Below are positions 38,898 through 47,729 of a stretch of 64,000 nucleotides of DNA, piece by piece. Every line of letters starts with the position of its first letter. Positions within the stretch are counted from its first letter, which is position 1. The notes under the pieces were generated by a model. It ran no database searches, was not told the DNA's origin, and saw nothing but the letters and a program-made list of their open reading frames with translations. This stretch comes from Burkholderiales bacterium (GTDB taxonomy: Bacteria > Pseudomonadota > Gammaproteobacteria > Burkholderiales > Burkholderiaceae_C), in contig JAFLDE010000010.1 in assembly GCA_017302655.1 (NCBI GenBank), positions 1 through 64,000 of the forward strand. Direction: 5' to 3'. The position numbers and the translations under genes were made by a program.

Positions 38898-40160
38898 TCA
38901 GCGCCGCACGCTCGACTTCAGCAAGCGGTGACCGCTGCCCCTGTTCATGGCGTTGAGGAGATCGCCGTTGTCCTGGCTCAGTTCCCAGGCAAACACGCCG
39001 GCCAAGCCCAGTTCGCGGGCAAAGCGCGCCTTGGCTGCCACCGCGCGCGGATCGTCGTAGCCGATCCAGCGTTGGCCGGCCGCGTCAAACAGGCTCCAGG
39101 CTTGCTGAGCTTCGCTGAAGCGGGCCTCGAAACCGCCCCGGCCTCGCCCCTGGGCATCAAGGTATTGACGGGCGATGTCCTTGTAGAAGATCGAACCGTC
39201 CTCGTTGGCTGGGAACAGTCCCTGGCGCGCCACCCCGGGTCGGGGCTCAGCCACACCGGCGAAACCGCGACCGTAAAAGGCCACACCAGCCACCAGTTTG
39301 CTCAGGGGCACACGGTGCCGGTGCATGTGCGCCACCGACTGGGCAAGGCTGTCGTCGGCTCCCGACCAACTGCTGAACAGCGGCGAATGATGGCCCGCGC
39401 GCTCGGTCCAAGGCCCATGAAAGTCGTAGGTCATCAGGAACACCAGATCCAGGGGCGGTGCGGCCTGGCTCCAATCGATGCGGTCCAACACTTCCGCCGT
39501 GGCGTTCACGGCCACGGTGAGTGCGTAACGCCTGGCCCGCTCCTTGCCCAGCACGTCGAGTCCGGCGCGCAGGTCCTTCATGAGCAAGGCGAAGTTCGGT
39601 CCATCCTCGGCGCTTCCCAACTTCACACCATTGGCGGCGCCATTGCTGCCCGGATGCTCCCAGTCGATGTCGATGCCATCGAATCCTTCGTGCGCTCGAA
39701 GGAACCGCTGCATGGATGCCACCAGGGCTGCCCGGCCCTCGGCGCTGGCTGCCAGGTGAAAAATCGGGTCCGACCCACCCCAGCCACCCACCGAGGCCAG
39801 CACCTGCACTGCTGGGTCGCGCTGCTTGAGTCGCACGAAGGCCGCATCGAACATCCGGTGTTGCGGGTGCGGCACCACGTCGTAGTCGGGCCGCCCCTTG
39901 CACGCTTGGGCATCGCGAGCGACTTGCCCCGGCCCGCACAGGTGCAAGAAGGCGTAGAGCACATGGCTCACACTGCCTCGTGGCAGCGCATCGACGCTGG
40001 CGACGGGCCGCTCGTTGATGACGTACACCCCCACCACCCGCTCGGAACCCTTCTTCACTTCGCGGGCGCCGCCGCCGAACCAAGGCGGCTCCGCCTGCGC
40101 AGTAACCTGCAAGGGCCATGCAGAAAGGAGGCTCAATACGAGAAGCAGGACTCGAAGCAT
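38898..40160 (-). CDS. GH18 chitinase, secreted
   Basis: A 420-residue protein with signal peptide (residues 1-22). The GH18 barrel shows LASVGGWGGS (SxGG motif, 121-130) and the catalytic DGIDIDWE (161-168) with Glu168 as general acid. FLMTYDFHGPW supplies the Asp-Tyr pair that positions the substrate N-acetyl group, and FAWELSQDNG closes the barrel. It hydrolyses chitin or chito-oligosaccharides outside the cytoplasm. There is no carbohydrate-binding module, which favours soluble oligomers. Start ATG 40160 gives the signal peptide. It is the last gene of the nag-type operon, 13 bp after the GH16-like gene. Confidence 0.93.
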   Translation of the reverse strand: MLRVLLLVLSLLSAWPLQVTAQAEPPWFGGGAREVKKGSERVVGVYVINERPVASVDALPRGSVSHVLYAFLHLCGPGQVARDAQACKGRPDYDVVPHPQHRMFDAAFVRLKQRDPAVQVLASVGGWGGSDPIFHLAASAEGRAALVASMQRFLRAHEGFDGIDIDWEHPGSNGAANGVKLGSAEDGPNFALLMKDLRAGLDVLGKERARRYALTVAVNATAEVLDRIDWSQAAPPLDLVFLMTYDFHGPWTERAGHHSPLFSSWSGADDSLAQSVAHMHRHRVPLSKLVAGVAFYGRGFAGVAEPRPGVARQGLFPANEDGSIFYKDIARQYLDAQGRGRGGFEARFSEAQQAWSLFDAAGQRWIGYDDPRAVAAKARFARELGLAGVFAWELSQDNGDLLNAMNRGSGHRLLKSSVRR

Positions 40161-40173
40161 GGCAGGCGTTCCG

Positions 40174-41013
40174 TCAGAAGTCGCAAGTGGGTGGTTGGGG
40201 GGCTGGAGGCAAGCTGTCATGCGCAGCAACACCCTGCGCTCGCAGGCCTAGTACGCGTTCGCGCAGTTGCTGCGGGCTCAAGGGTTCGCCCGCCACATGC
40301 ACCACCCAGTCCACGTCGAAGGCGTATTGCCGGGTCGGGCCGGCTGGCAGCAGGTTGCCAGGGCTGAACCAGTGGCTGAAGGCCAGGCCCATGGCTTGGC
40401 GCGGCACGGTGCGACCGGCATGGAAGGCAATCTCTCGCTCATCCACGAACCAGCGGCTGCCCTGCGGCGTGGCCTGAACCGTTAGCTGCACCCAGCGCCC
40501 GCCGAAGGACTGCTTGTCCTCCACGCTCAGGTTGTGACTCTCCCAGGGTTCCAGGCGAACGGTCTGCCAAGCCACCCCGTAGAGCCGCGTGTCCGGCGCC
40601 CCCCAGCCGCCATTGGGCAGGTATTCCCAGTCCAGTTCGCTGAAGAGCGGGTCGTAGTCGAAGCGCAGGGGGCTGACCTGAAAGAAGGCCTGCACGGCGG
40701 CATCGCCATCAGGGCCGGACAGCGGCGTGTCGCTGAAGCGCACCCGGGCGCTGGTGCTGCCCCACAAGAACTGCTGCGGGCGGCAAATCTGGGTTTGGAA
40801 GCTGCCCGCCGGCGTGCCGTCGGTGGCCGCGTGCAGCCGCAGCACACCTTGTCCAGGCAGTTCGATGCGCGCCGGATCCCAGCGAGCACCTGGAATGCCG
40901 GGGTGCCCGGCGCTGCTGCGCAGCGTCCAGCCACCCGTACGCAGCGCAGCCAAATCCGCCTGGTTGAAGTCGTCGAAAAAAAGCGCCGCCGCCAGGGCGA
41001 GCGTCGCGCTCAT
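40174..41013 (-). CDS. GH16-like glycosidase/lectin-fold protein
   Basis: A 279-residue concanavalin-like fold protein. FSELDWEYLPNGGWG fits the GH16 active site in its E-x-D-x-E form. The surrounding blocks (FFDDFNQADL start, a WFVDEREI strand, YAFDVDWVVHV near the end) also fit GH16. The start overlaps the transporter stop (ATGA). The N-terminus MSATLALAAALFF is a short hydrophobic run without basic residues, so export is uncertain. GH16 normally cuts beta-1,3/1,4-glucans or galactans; in a chitin operon its substrate is unclear. The C-terminal 40 residues are helical and Pro-rich. Confidence 0.65.
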   Translation of the reverse strand: MSATLALAAALFFDDFNQADLAALRTGGWTLRSSAGHPGIPGARWDPARIELPGQGVLRLHAATDGTPAGSFQTQICRPQQFLWGSTSARVRFSDTPLSGPDGDAAVQAFFQVSPLRFDYDPLFSELDWEYLPNGGWGAPDTRLYGVAWQTVRLEPWESHNLSVEDKQSFGGRWVQLTVQATPQGSRWFVDEREIAFHAGRTVPRQAMGLAFSHWFSPGNLLPAGPTRQYAFDVDWVVHVAGEPLSPQQLRERVLGLRAQGVAAHDSLPPAPQPPTCDF

Positions 41014-42263
41014 GCTGCAGCCGCTGGCGCCATCACCCGCCGGCGCACCCAGAACCAAAGCAGCAGCACGGGCAATCCGGCAAGCACTGTCCAGGCGAAG
41101 AAGGCCTCATAGCCCAGCGCCTGCTCCACGTCGCCGCTGATCGTCTTGCTGAAGATGAAGCCCAACTGCATGACGCCGCTGCCCAGCGCGTAATGCGCGG
41201 TGTTGAAGCGACCCGGCGCCACGACCTGCATGATGAACAGGATCATCCCGACGAAACCGAAGCCGTAGCCGGCCATCTCGACAGAGATGGCCGCGGTGGT
41301 CAGCCACAGGTCGGTGGGCAGCACCTTGGCGAGGCCCCAGAACACCGCGTTGGGGATCATCATCGCCACCAGCAGCACCGGCATGGCCCGGCGCAGGCCC
41401 AGGGCCGCGGTGAAGTAGCCGCCCAGGATGGAGCCGACCAGAAAGGCCGCCGTGCCCGCCGTGCCGTAGATGCCGCCCACCTGCTCCGTGCTCAAGCCGA
41501 GACCCCCCTTGTCGCGCGGCTCGATCAGGAACAGCGGGCCGATGGTCTGCACCTGCCCCTCGGCGAAGCGAAACAGCACGATGAAGAGGAAGAACCAGCC
41601 AATGCCCGGCTTCTTCAGGAAGTCAACCAGCACCTCGGCAAAGTTCTGCCACAGCTGGGCGCGCGCCGGCGGCTTGCCGATGGCAGGTGGCAGCACCTTG
41701 GCATTCCAGACAGCCAGCCCAGCGAGCAGCAGGGCCAACAGCAAAAAGATCACCGACCAGGCATTGGCGACGCCGTGGCGCTTCTCCAGCCAACCGGCCA
41801 GCACCAGCAGGCCGCCCAGGGTGAGGAACTTGCTGGCATTGAAGAAGGCGCCCTGCCAGCCTGCATAGGCAGCTTGGCGCTTGGCATCCAGCGAGGCCAT
41901 GTACAGACCGTCACAGGCGATGTCGTGCGTCGCCGAGGCATAGGCCAGCACGAAGAACACCGCAATGCTCAGCGCGAACCAGGCCGGCAACTGCAGGGCG
42001 AGTGCCACCGCCGCCAAGCCGGCGGCACCGATGGCCTGCGCGATGACGACCACGCGCTTCTTGCTCGGCACCAGTTCGATCAGCGGGCTCCACAGCGGCT
42101 TGAACGCCCACGCCAGACCCATGAGCCCGGTCCAGCGGGCGATGTCCGCATTGCTCACCCCGAGGTTCTTGAACATCAGCCCAGCAATGAGGATGACCAC
42201 AAAGAACTGCAGACCCTGAGCGAAGTAGAGGCTGGGGACCCAGCGAAGCGGCGACGAGTTCAT
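41010..42263 (-). CDS. AmpG-like MFS transporter
   Basis: A 417-residue protein with about 12 TM segments. The motif ASATHDIACDGLYMASL resembles the AmpG TQDI-x-x-D region, and LGYEAFFAWTVLAGLPVLLL closes the last helices. AmpG-family carriers bring GlcNAc-anhydromuropeptides or chitobiose-type sugars across the inner membrane. Its position between the GH3 hexosaminidase and the GH16/GH18 genes suggests import of GlcNAc disaccharides. Both ends overlap neighbours by 4 bp (ATGA). Confidence 0.82.
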   Translation of the reverse strand: MNSSPLRWVPSLYFAQGLQFFVVILIAGLMFKNLGVSNADIARWTGLMGLAWAFKPLWSPLIELVPSKKRVVVIAQAIGAAGLAAVALALQLPAWFALSIAVFFVLAYASATHDIACDGLYMASLDAKRQAAYAGWQGAFFNASKFLTLGGLLVLAGWLEKRHGVANAWSVIFLLLALLLAGLAVWNAKVLPPAIGKPPARAQLWQNFAEVLVDFLKKPGIGWFFLFIVLFRFAEGQVQTIGPLFLIEPRDKGGLGLSTEQVGGIYGTAGTAAFLVGSILGGYFTAALGLRRAMPVLLVAMMIPNAVFWGLAKVLPTDLWLTTAAISVEMAGYGFGFVGMILFIMQVVAPGRFNTAHYALGSGVMQLGFIFSKTISGDVEQALGYEAFFAWTVLAGLPVLLLWFWVRRRVMAPAAAA

Positions 42264-43756
42264 GCGTGCTCCAAGGCTCGGATGGGGGCGCGCCCTTGAG
42301 CCTGTAGATCACCGTTCAGCCAAGCACGCAGGGCGCGCAGGGCCGGTGCGTCGTAGCCCCAGGTGAGCAGGGTAGGCACGGGCAGGTCGAGCGACTGGAA
42401 GGGGTTCCAAAGCGCCAGATGCAGGTCAATCGGCCAGTCCTGCGCCGACTCCGGATACCGCGCGCGGGTGTTGGAGGCCAACACATTGCATCGACCGTCG
42501 CGCGGAATCTGCTCGGCGCGCAGGGCGCTGAGCTTGGGCACCACCAGCCACTCGATGTCCACATCCGGCTCCCACAGGGAAGCGACGTCGCGCGCGGAAG
42601 GGCCAGCCTCACTGACGCCGTCGCTGCTCACCTCGCCCTGGGTGATGACACGCAGCGGGCCTTTGGGCGGTTGCGGCGCACGCAAAGCAGTCAGCGCGCG
42701 TTCGGCGGCGCGTTCCATCAAGCGCTCGTCTCGCGCCCACTGAGCGGGATCGACTTCGCGCAGCGAGGCCGGGTAGTGCGCCGCCAGCCGATCGACGCGG
42801 TTCGCGGCGAGTTGCAAGGCTTCGGCGTCGAGCCGCCCGTCAAGCAGCGCATCGGTGACCGCCTCGATCGCGCCCTCCTGCTCGGCCAGGCTGCCCTGCG
42901 CCAGCACCATGTCGGCACCAGCCTGCAGGGCCAGGACCGCTGCACGGGCATGGCCCCAGCGGTCGGCGATGGCACGCATCATCAGTGCGTCGGTGATCAC
43001 CACCCCCTGGTAGCCGATGCGCCGGCGCAGCAGCTCGGTCAGAAAGAACGGCGACAGCGTGGCCGGGCGCTCAGGGTCAAGCTGCGGGTACACGATGTGC
43101 GCGGTCATCAGTGCCGGCGCGCAGTCGTTCAGGCGGCGGAAGGGCCGCAGCTCCAGTGCCTCCAGCTCCGGCAGGCTCTTGTCGACCTGCGGCAGTGCAT
43201 GGTGGGAGTCCTCATGCGTGTCGCCATGGCCGGGGAAGTGCTTCACGCAGCAGGCCACCCCTTCGGCCAGGCTGCCTTTCATCCAGGCACCGGCCAGTCG
43301 CGCCACCTCGTCCGGGTCGTCCGAGAAGCTGCGTTCGCCGATCACCGGGTTGGCCGGGTTGTTGTTCACATCCAGCACGGGCGCGAAGTTCCAGTTGACG
43401 CCCAGCCAGGCCATCGAGCGGGCCGTGGCTGCGCCAACTTGCTGGGCCAACTCGGCGTCGCCCACCGCACCCAAGGCCATGCCGGAAGGTCCGACGGGCA
43501 CGAAGGTGGCGCGCGACACGGCGCCGCCTTCCTGGTCGATGGCCACCAGCCCACGCGGCCCCAGCAAGGCGTGCAGTTCGGCGGTGAGCCGGCGCGTCCC
43601 GGCCAGGCCTGAGAGATTGCGCCGGAACAAGCAGATGGCTCGCAGGGGATAGCGGCGCAGCAGCGCCAGCTCGGGCTCACCGAGCGTAGTGCCGGGGATG
43701 TCGATCATCACCAGCGCGGCGGCCAGGCGACGGGCGGCTTCGCGGTCGAGTTTCAT
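42260..43756 (-). CDS. GH3 beta-N-acetylhexosaminidase (NagZ-like, long form)
   Basis: A 498-residue GH3 enzyme without signal peptide, so cytoplasmic. AIDQEGGAVSR, the catalytic loop KHFPGHGDTHEDSHHALP (His-Asp acid/base dyad) and the nucleophile Asp in VVITDALMMRAI are all NagZ-specific. NagZ is usually about 340 residues; here about 150 extra residues form a C-terminal domain typical of longer GH3 chitobiases. It would split imported GlcNAc oligomers. It overlaps both the deaminase and the transporter genes by 4 bp. Confidence 0.88.
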   Translation of the reverse strand: MKLDREAARRLAAALVMIDIPGTTLGEPELALLRRYPLRAICLFRRNLSGLAGTRRLTAELHALLGPRGLVAIDQEGGAVSRATFVPVGPSGMALGAVGDAELAQQVGAATARSMAWLGVNWNFAPVLDVNNNPANPVIGERSFSDDPDEVARLAGAWMKGSLAEGVACCVKHFPGHGDTHEDSHHALPQVDKSLPELEALELRPFRRLNDCAPALMTAHIVYPQLDPERPATLSPFFLTELLRRRIGYQGVVITDALMMRAIADRWGHARAAVLALQAGADMVLAQGSLAEQEGAIEAVTDALLDGRLDAEALQLAANRVDRLAAHYPASLREVDPAQWARDERLMERAAERALTALRAPQPPKGPLRVITQGEVSSDGVSEAGPSARDVASLWEPDVDIEWLVVPKLSALRAEQIPRDGRCNVLASNTRARYPESAQDWPIDLHLALWNPFQSLDLPVPTLLTWGYDAPALRALRAWLNGDLQAQGRAPIRALEHA

Positions 43757-44763
43757 GCGGTGCGGGTGACCTTGCGCAAGTGGGGAGGACGGTCGGGGTC
43801 CATGCCGCGCGCACGCGCCAGCTGTTCGACCATCGGGTAGAAGCTCTGCACGGCCGCAATTGGGTCAAGCAACTCGTGCGCGGCCGGGTGCAACGGCAGG
43901 TCGGCACCCGGCGTTCCCGGCGGCGCGGCCAGCAGCACGGTGGCGCCCTGCTCGCGCAGACGCTCGGCCAGAGCCACCGTGCCGGCCTGGGCCGGTCCGC
44001 GCGGGGCCAGCAACAGCGCGGCGAAGCCCTGGCCCATCAAGGCCATCGGGCCATGCTGCACTTCCGCGCTGGAGAAAGCCTCGGCCGAGATGCCACAGGT
44101 TTCCTTGAACTTGAGCGCCGCCTCTTCAGCAATGGCAAGGCAGGGGCCGCGGCCGATGACGAACAAGCGATCCGCACCGCGCAGGCGGTCCACGGCGAGG
44201 CTCCAGTCCAGCGCAGCGGCTTGCTCCAGGCTCTCAGGCAGAGCCTGCAGGCCGGCCAGCAGTTCGGCGTCGCGCTGCCAGTTCGCGACCAGCCGCGCCC
44301 CCGCTACCAGCTGGGCGATGTAGCTCTTCGTGGCCGCCACGGACAGCTCCGGACCGGCACGGAGAGGCAGTTCGAATTCAGCGGCTGCCGCAAGGGGCGA
44401 TCCAGGCGCGTTGACCAGGGCCACGGTGCGGGCACCGCCCTGCCGCAGGTGCTCCAGCGGCGCGATCAAGTCCGGGCTCTGCCCGGACTGCGACAGCGCC
44501 AGCCCCAGCACGCCTCGGCATTGCAGCGGGCTGCGGTACAGCGTGATCAAGGACATCGGCAGCGAAGACACCCACAGGCCCAGCCGGTGCATCAGCAAGT
44601 AGCCAAGATAGTGCGCAGCGTGGTCGGAGCTGCCACGCGCCACGGTCACCGCCAGTTGGGGGGGCTGCTCGCGCAGGCTGCGGCCCAGTCGCTCGTAGGC
44701 CTCGGCGTCCTGCGCCAGTTGCTGCGCCACCATGGAAGGCGCAGCACGGCATTCCGCGGCCAT
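43753..44763 (-). CDS. SIS-domain glucosamine-6-phosphate deaminase (NagB-II type)
   Basis: A 336-residue protein with two SIS domains: VARGSSDHAAHYLGY, ALSQSGQSPDL, AATKSYIAQL in the first; FVIGRGPCLAIAEEAALKFKETCG and SAEVQHGPMAL in the second. It lacks the glutaminase domain of GlmS, which identifies the NagB-II deaminases of Shewanella, Xanthomonas and relatives. It converts GlcN-6-P to fructose-6-P and ammonia. Start ATG 44763 lies 16 bp after nagA; a TTG overlapping nagA is possible. The stop overlaps the GH3 gene (ATGA). Confidence 0.88.
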   Translation of the reverse strand: MAAECRAAPSMVAQQLAQDAEAYERLGRSLREQPPQLAVTVARGSSDHAAHYLGYLLMHRLGLWVSSLPMSLITLYRSPLQCRGVLGLALSQSGQSPDLIAPLEHLRQGGARTVALVNAPGSPLAAAAEFELPLRAGPELSVAATKSYIAQLVAGARLVANWQRDAELLAGLQALPESLEQAAALDWSLAVDRLRGADRLFVIGRGPCLAIAEEAALKFKETCGISAEAFSSAEVQHGPMALMGQGFAALLLAPRGPAQAGTVALAERLREQGATVLLAAPPGTPGADLPLHPAAHELLDPIAAVQSFYPMVEQLARARGMDPDRPPHLRKVTRTA

Positions 44764-44779
44764 GCGGCTCGCAGCCGCT

Positions 44780-45898
44780 TCAGGATTCCAGCTCAATCGA
44801 CTCTCCTTCGACAAACACCGCCCGCAGGCGCAGGTCGGCGTCCAACTCCACGAAATCAGCCCAGGCACCGACGACCAAGCGGCCTCGGTCCTGCAGCCCC
44901 AGGTAATCCGCCGGGTGGCGGCTCAAGCGTTGTGCCGCTTCGGCCAGTGGCAGACCGATCTGCACCAGATTGCGCAGCGCCTGATCCATGGTCAAGGCAC
45001 TGCCTGCCAGCGTGCCGTCGGCCAGGCGCACGCCGCCCGCGCAATGAAAGACACGCTGGCGACCCAGTGCGAACTCGCCGTCGGGCATGCCGGCGGCGGC
45101 GGTTGCATCGGTGACCGCGTAGGCGCCCGGGATGGCTCGAAGGGCGGCACGCAACGCCCCTGCATGCACATGCAGCAAGTCGGGGATGAGTTCGGCGTGC
45201 TGGGCGTGCGCGAGCGCGGCCCCAACCAGTCCAGGCGCACGGTGCTGCAGCGGGCTCATGGCATTGAACAAGTGGGTGAATCCGGTCGCCCCGGCCTCCA
45301 GCGCTGCGACACCCTGCTCATAGCTGGCCAGGCTGTGCCCGAGTTGCACGCGCACGCCTCGTTCCACCAGCCAAGGAATCAGGGCCAGGTGAGCCCCTTC
45401 TTCTGGAGCCAGCGTGAGCACGCGAATCGGAGCGCGCGCCAGCAAGTCATGCAAGGTGTCGGTCAGCGCCAATCGGGCGCAGTCGGGCTGCGCACCCAGG
45501 CGCCGCGGGCTGATGAAGGGTCCTTCCAGGTGCACACCGAGCACTCTGGCGGCCCGCGCCGGGCGGGCCTGGCAGTGCGCCGCCAGCGCGTCAAGAGCCG
45601 CTCGCACCTCGTCCAGCGGTGCAGTCATGGTGGTGGCGAGCAAGGCGGTCGTGCCATGGCGGGCGTGCAAGCGCGCCAAGCGTGCGACAGCATCGCCGCC
45701 ATCCATGGTGTCCGCACCTGCCCCGCCGTGCACATGCAGGTCGATAAAGCCAGGCAACAGCCAGCGTTCGCCCTCCTTCAGCGCCCCCTCCATGCGTTCG
45801 CCTCGCAGCGCCGCAATTCGACCGTCGCCGTCAACCAGCAACTCGCCACGGAGAAAGTGGCTGCCCTCCTCGGACAGCCAACAGGCGCTGCGCCGCAC
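44780..45898 (-). CDS. nagA: N-acetylglucosamine-6-phosphate deacetylase
   Basis: A 372-residue amidohydrolase. The metal and active-site motifs are LLPGFIDLHVHGGAG (His55, His57), GVHLEGPFISP (Glu), QLGHSLAS and THLFNAMSPL (His), and the catalytic Asp in AVTDATAAAGM. Start GTG 45898, two bases after the GntR stop, fits the family N-terminus better than the longer upstream frame, which lies inside gntR. It supplies GlcN-6-P to the deaminase encoded next. Confidence 0.93.
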   Translation of the reverse strand: MRRSACWLSEEGSHFLRGELLVDGDGRIAALRGERMEGALKEGERWLLPGFIDLHVHGGAGADTMDGGDAVARLARLHARHGTTALLATTMTAPLDEVRAALDALAAHCQARPARAARVLGVHLEGPFISPRRLGAQPDCARLALTDTLHDLLARAPIRVLTLAPEEGAHLALIPWLVERGVRVQLGHSLASYEQGVAALEAGATGFTHLFNAMSPLQHRAPGLVGAALAHAQHAELIPDLLHVHAGALRAALRAIPGAYAVTDATAAAGMPDGEFALGRQRVFHCAGGVRLADGTLAGSALTMDQALRNLVQIGLPLAEAAQRLSRHPADYLGLQDRGRLVVGAWADFVELDADLRLRAVFVEGESIELES

Positions 45899-45900
45899 GC

Positions 45901-46647
45901 TCAGACCGGTTCGCGGCGCATCTCGGCCACGAAGTCGTAGTAGTCCGAGCGGCAATACGAATGCGTCAGCTCCACCGCCTTGCCATCAGCCAGGTAGCCG
46001 ACCCGGGTGATGAAGAGCACTGCAGCGCCGAGCGGCACCTCCAGCAGGGAGGCCAGCTTCAGATCGGCATTCATGGCCCGGATGTGCTGCAGCGCGCGCA
46101 TCGGCGCCTGACCACTCTGCGCCAGATGGGTGTAGAGCGATGCCGCCACCGCCTCAGGGTTCGGGAGCACGCTTTCCGGCAGCACGCTGACCTCGTACGC
46201 CATGACGACGTTGTCGGCCAGGCGCAGGCGCTCCAGCCGCGCCACGCGCTCACCCGCATGCAACTCGAGCGAGAGTTGCTCGTCTGCCTGTGCGGGTGCC
46301 AGCACGCGTTGGAGCCACCGCGATTGCGGCACGAAGCCCCGCTGGTGAAGCTCCTCGGTGAAGCTGGTCAGCCGGGTGAGTGGCTGCTCCAGCCGTGGAG
46401 CGATGTAGTTGCCAGAGCCATGCTTGCGAACGATCAGGCCCTGCTCAACCAAGCGCTCGATGGCCTTGCGCGCTGTGACGCGTGAGATGCCGAGCTCCTC
46501 GGCCAGCACACGCTCCGAAGGCAGAGCCTCATGCGCCTGATAGCCGCCTTCGCTGATGGCGCGAGACAGCGCCAGCGCCAGTTGAAGGTACAGGGGCGAG
46601 GGTGACTCGGCTTCTGCCTCAAAGGCGAAGGGCAACTTGGATTTCAT
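45901..46647 (-). CDS. GntR/HutC-family regulator (NagQ/DasR-like)
   Basis: A 248-residue repressor. The wHTH is at about 20-85 (PLYLQLALALSRAI, LPSERVLAEELGISRVTARKAIERL). The UTRA effector-binding domain spans about 95-245, with RLTSFTEELHQRGF at its start. HutC-type regulators in nag operons sense GlcN-6-P or GlcNAc-6-P. It overlaps the kinase gene upstream (ATGA), so it controls its own operon. TGGTA-type direct repeats upstream of the kinase and of the TonB receptor are its likely targets. Confidence 0.9.
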   Translation of the reverse strand: MKSKLPFAFEAEAESPSPLYLQLALALSRAISEGGYQAHEALPSERVLAEELGISRVTARKAIERLVEQGLIVRKHGSGNYIAPRLEQPLTRLTSFTEELHQRGFVPQSRWLQRVLAPAQADEQLSLELHAGERVARLERLRLADNVVMAYEVSVLPESVLPNPEAVAASLYTHLAQSGQAPMRALQHIRAMNADLKLASLLEVPLGAAVLFITRVGYLADGKAVELTHSYCRSDYYDFVAEMRREPV

Positions 46648-47576
46648 TCGCACTCCTGTGCACCGTTCGGCGCGTGGATCAGTCGCAACGCGCCTGCCAT
46701 GGCGTCGCCCTTGGGGGCGGCCCAACGTGCAGCGCAATGGGCTTGCAGTCGTGGGGCCAGTCGCAGCGCCACGCTGCCGGAGAGGCAGACGGACAGGCTG
46801 AACGTAGGGTCGAGTGCCTGCAAATGCAGGGTCAACTCTTCCACCGCACGATTCAGCAGTACCTTCGCCACGGGGTCCTCGTGCTCGAGTTCAAAAACCA
46901 ACAGGGCCAGAGCAGCATGGTCCCGCTGGTCGGCTGCGTGCTGCCAGGCGAGGACACCGGCATCGCTCGTGCCCAGTTGGCCCAACAGAGCGTCGGCCAG
47001 GGCCCCGCGGGACTCGCGCCCGTCCAGAGCTCGCACCAAATGACGCAGCGCCGCCTGGCCCAGCCACGCTCCGCTGCCTTCATCCCCAAGCCGCCAGCCC
47101 CAACCGCCCACCCGGCTGCGTCGCCCGTCAGGCCACAGGGCCATGGCGATGGAGCCCGTGCCTGCAATCAGCAACGCCCCCGGCTCGCCAGCGTGAGCAC
47201 CAAGCAAACCTGCCCAAGCATCCGTCTCAAGCGCAAGGCGCACACCCTGTGGAGCGGCATCGGCAAATGCCTGCGCCGCGTGCATCTGGCTGGCCCCGGA
47301 AAGACCCAGGCCGATGGCCGAATGGGCCCATTCGAAGTCGGTGACACCGGCAACAAGCACTGCCTGCTCCACCGCCTGACGCACGTTTCGCCAAGCCTGT
47401 TCGACGCCCTGCCCCAGCGCCGACGGTCCAGCCTGGCCCTCCGCCAACGTCCGCCCCGCAGCGTCGCACAGCCTGGCTCGGGTGCCTGTGCCCCCCCCGT
47501 CCACACCGACCCAGTGCCGGATGTCATCACGCGCAGGGGCAGGGATCGGTGAAGCAGGGGCGGCGATGGTCGGCAT
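46644..47576 (-). CDS. nagK: BadF/BadG-type N-acetylglucosamine kinase
   Basis: A 310-residue ASKHA-fold sugar kinase. VGVDGGGTGTRARL (phosphate 1), the sugar-binding block GALLIAGTGSIAMAL, the family signature GGWGWRLGDEGSGAWLG, and CLSGSVALRL near the C-terminus. This BcrAD/BadF group includes GlcNAc and glucosamine kinases of chitin clusters. It makes GlcNAc-6-P for NagA. Start ATG 47576 is directly behind two operator-like repeats. It is the first gene of an eight-gene minus-strand operon running to 38898. Confidence 0.85.
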   Translation of the reverse strand: MPTIAAPASPIPAPARDDIRHWVGVDGGGTGTRARLCDAAGRTLAEGQAGPSALGQGVEQAWRNVRQAVEQAVLVAGVTDFEWAHSAIGLGLSGASQMHAAQAFADAAPQGVRLALETDAWAGLLGAHAGEPGALLIAGTGSIAMALWPDGRRSRVGGWGWRLGDEGSGAWLGQAALRHLVRALDGRESRGALADALLGQLGTSDAGVLAWQHAADQRDHAALALLVFELEHEDPVAKVLLNRAVEELTLHLQALDPTFSLSVCLSGSVALRLAPRLQAHCAARWAAPKGDAMAGALRLIHAPNGAQECE

Positions 47577-47578
47577 GG

Positions 47579-47595
47579 ATACCAGTCTAATACCA
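47579..47595 (-). promoter_or_regulatory. candidate GntR site A upstream of the nagK operon
   Basis: On the minus strand TGGTATTAGACTGGTAT: direct repeat TGGTAT with an 11 bp period, 3-19 bp upstream of the kinase ATG. It partly overlaps a perfect palindrome CCAACTAGTTGG (47593-47604), which resembles HutC-type operators with a CTAG centre. Confidence 0.55.
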
Positions 47596-47613
47596 ACTAG
47601 TTGGCAGGTCAAA

Positions 47614-47630
47614 TGGTAGTAAAGTGGGTA
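47614..47630 (+). promoter_or_regulatory. candidate GntR site D, nagK-TPR divergent region
   Basis: TGGTAGTAAAGTGGGTA, nearly identical to site C (TGGTAGCAAAGTGGATT), on the opposite strand from site A. It overlaps an in-frame ATG of the divergent TPR gene. Confidence 0.5.
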
Positions 47631-47729
47631 GAAACCAGTTGCCTGCCAGCGGCGTCGGTCACCGACTATCCTTCCCTCGCCTTCGGCGACGCAAACTGCG
47701 CCGCGGTCACTCGATCCCCCGTCTGCACT

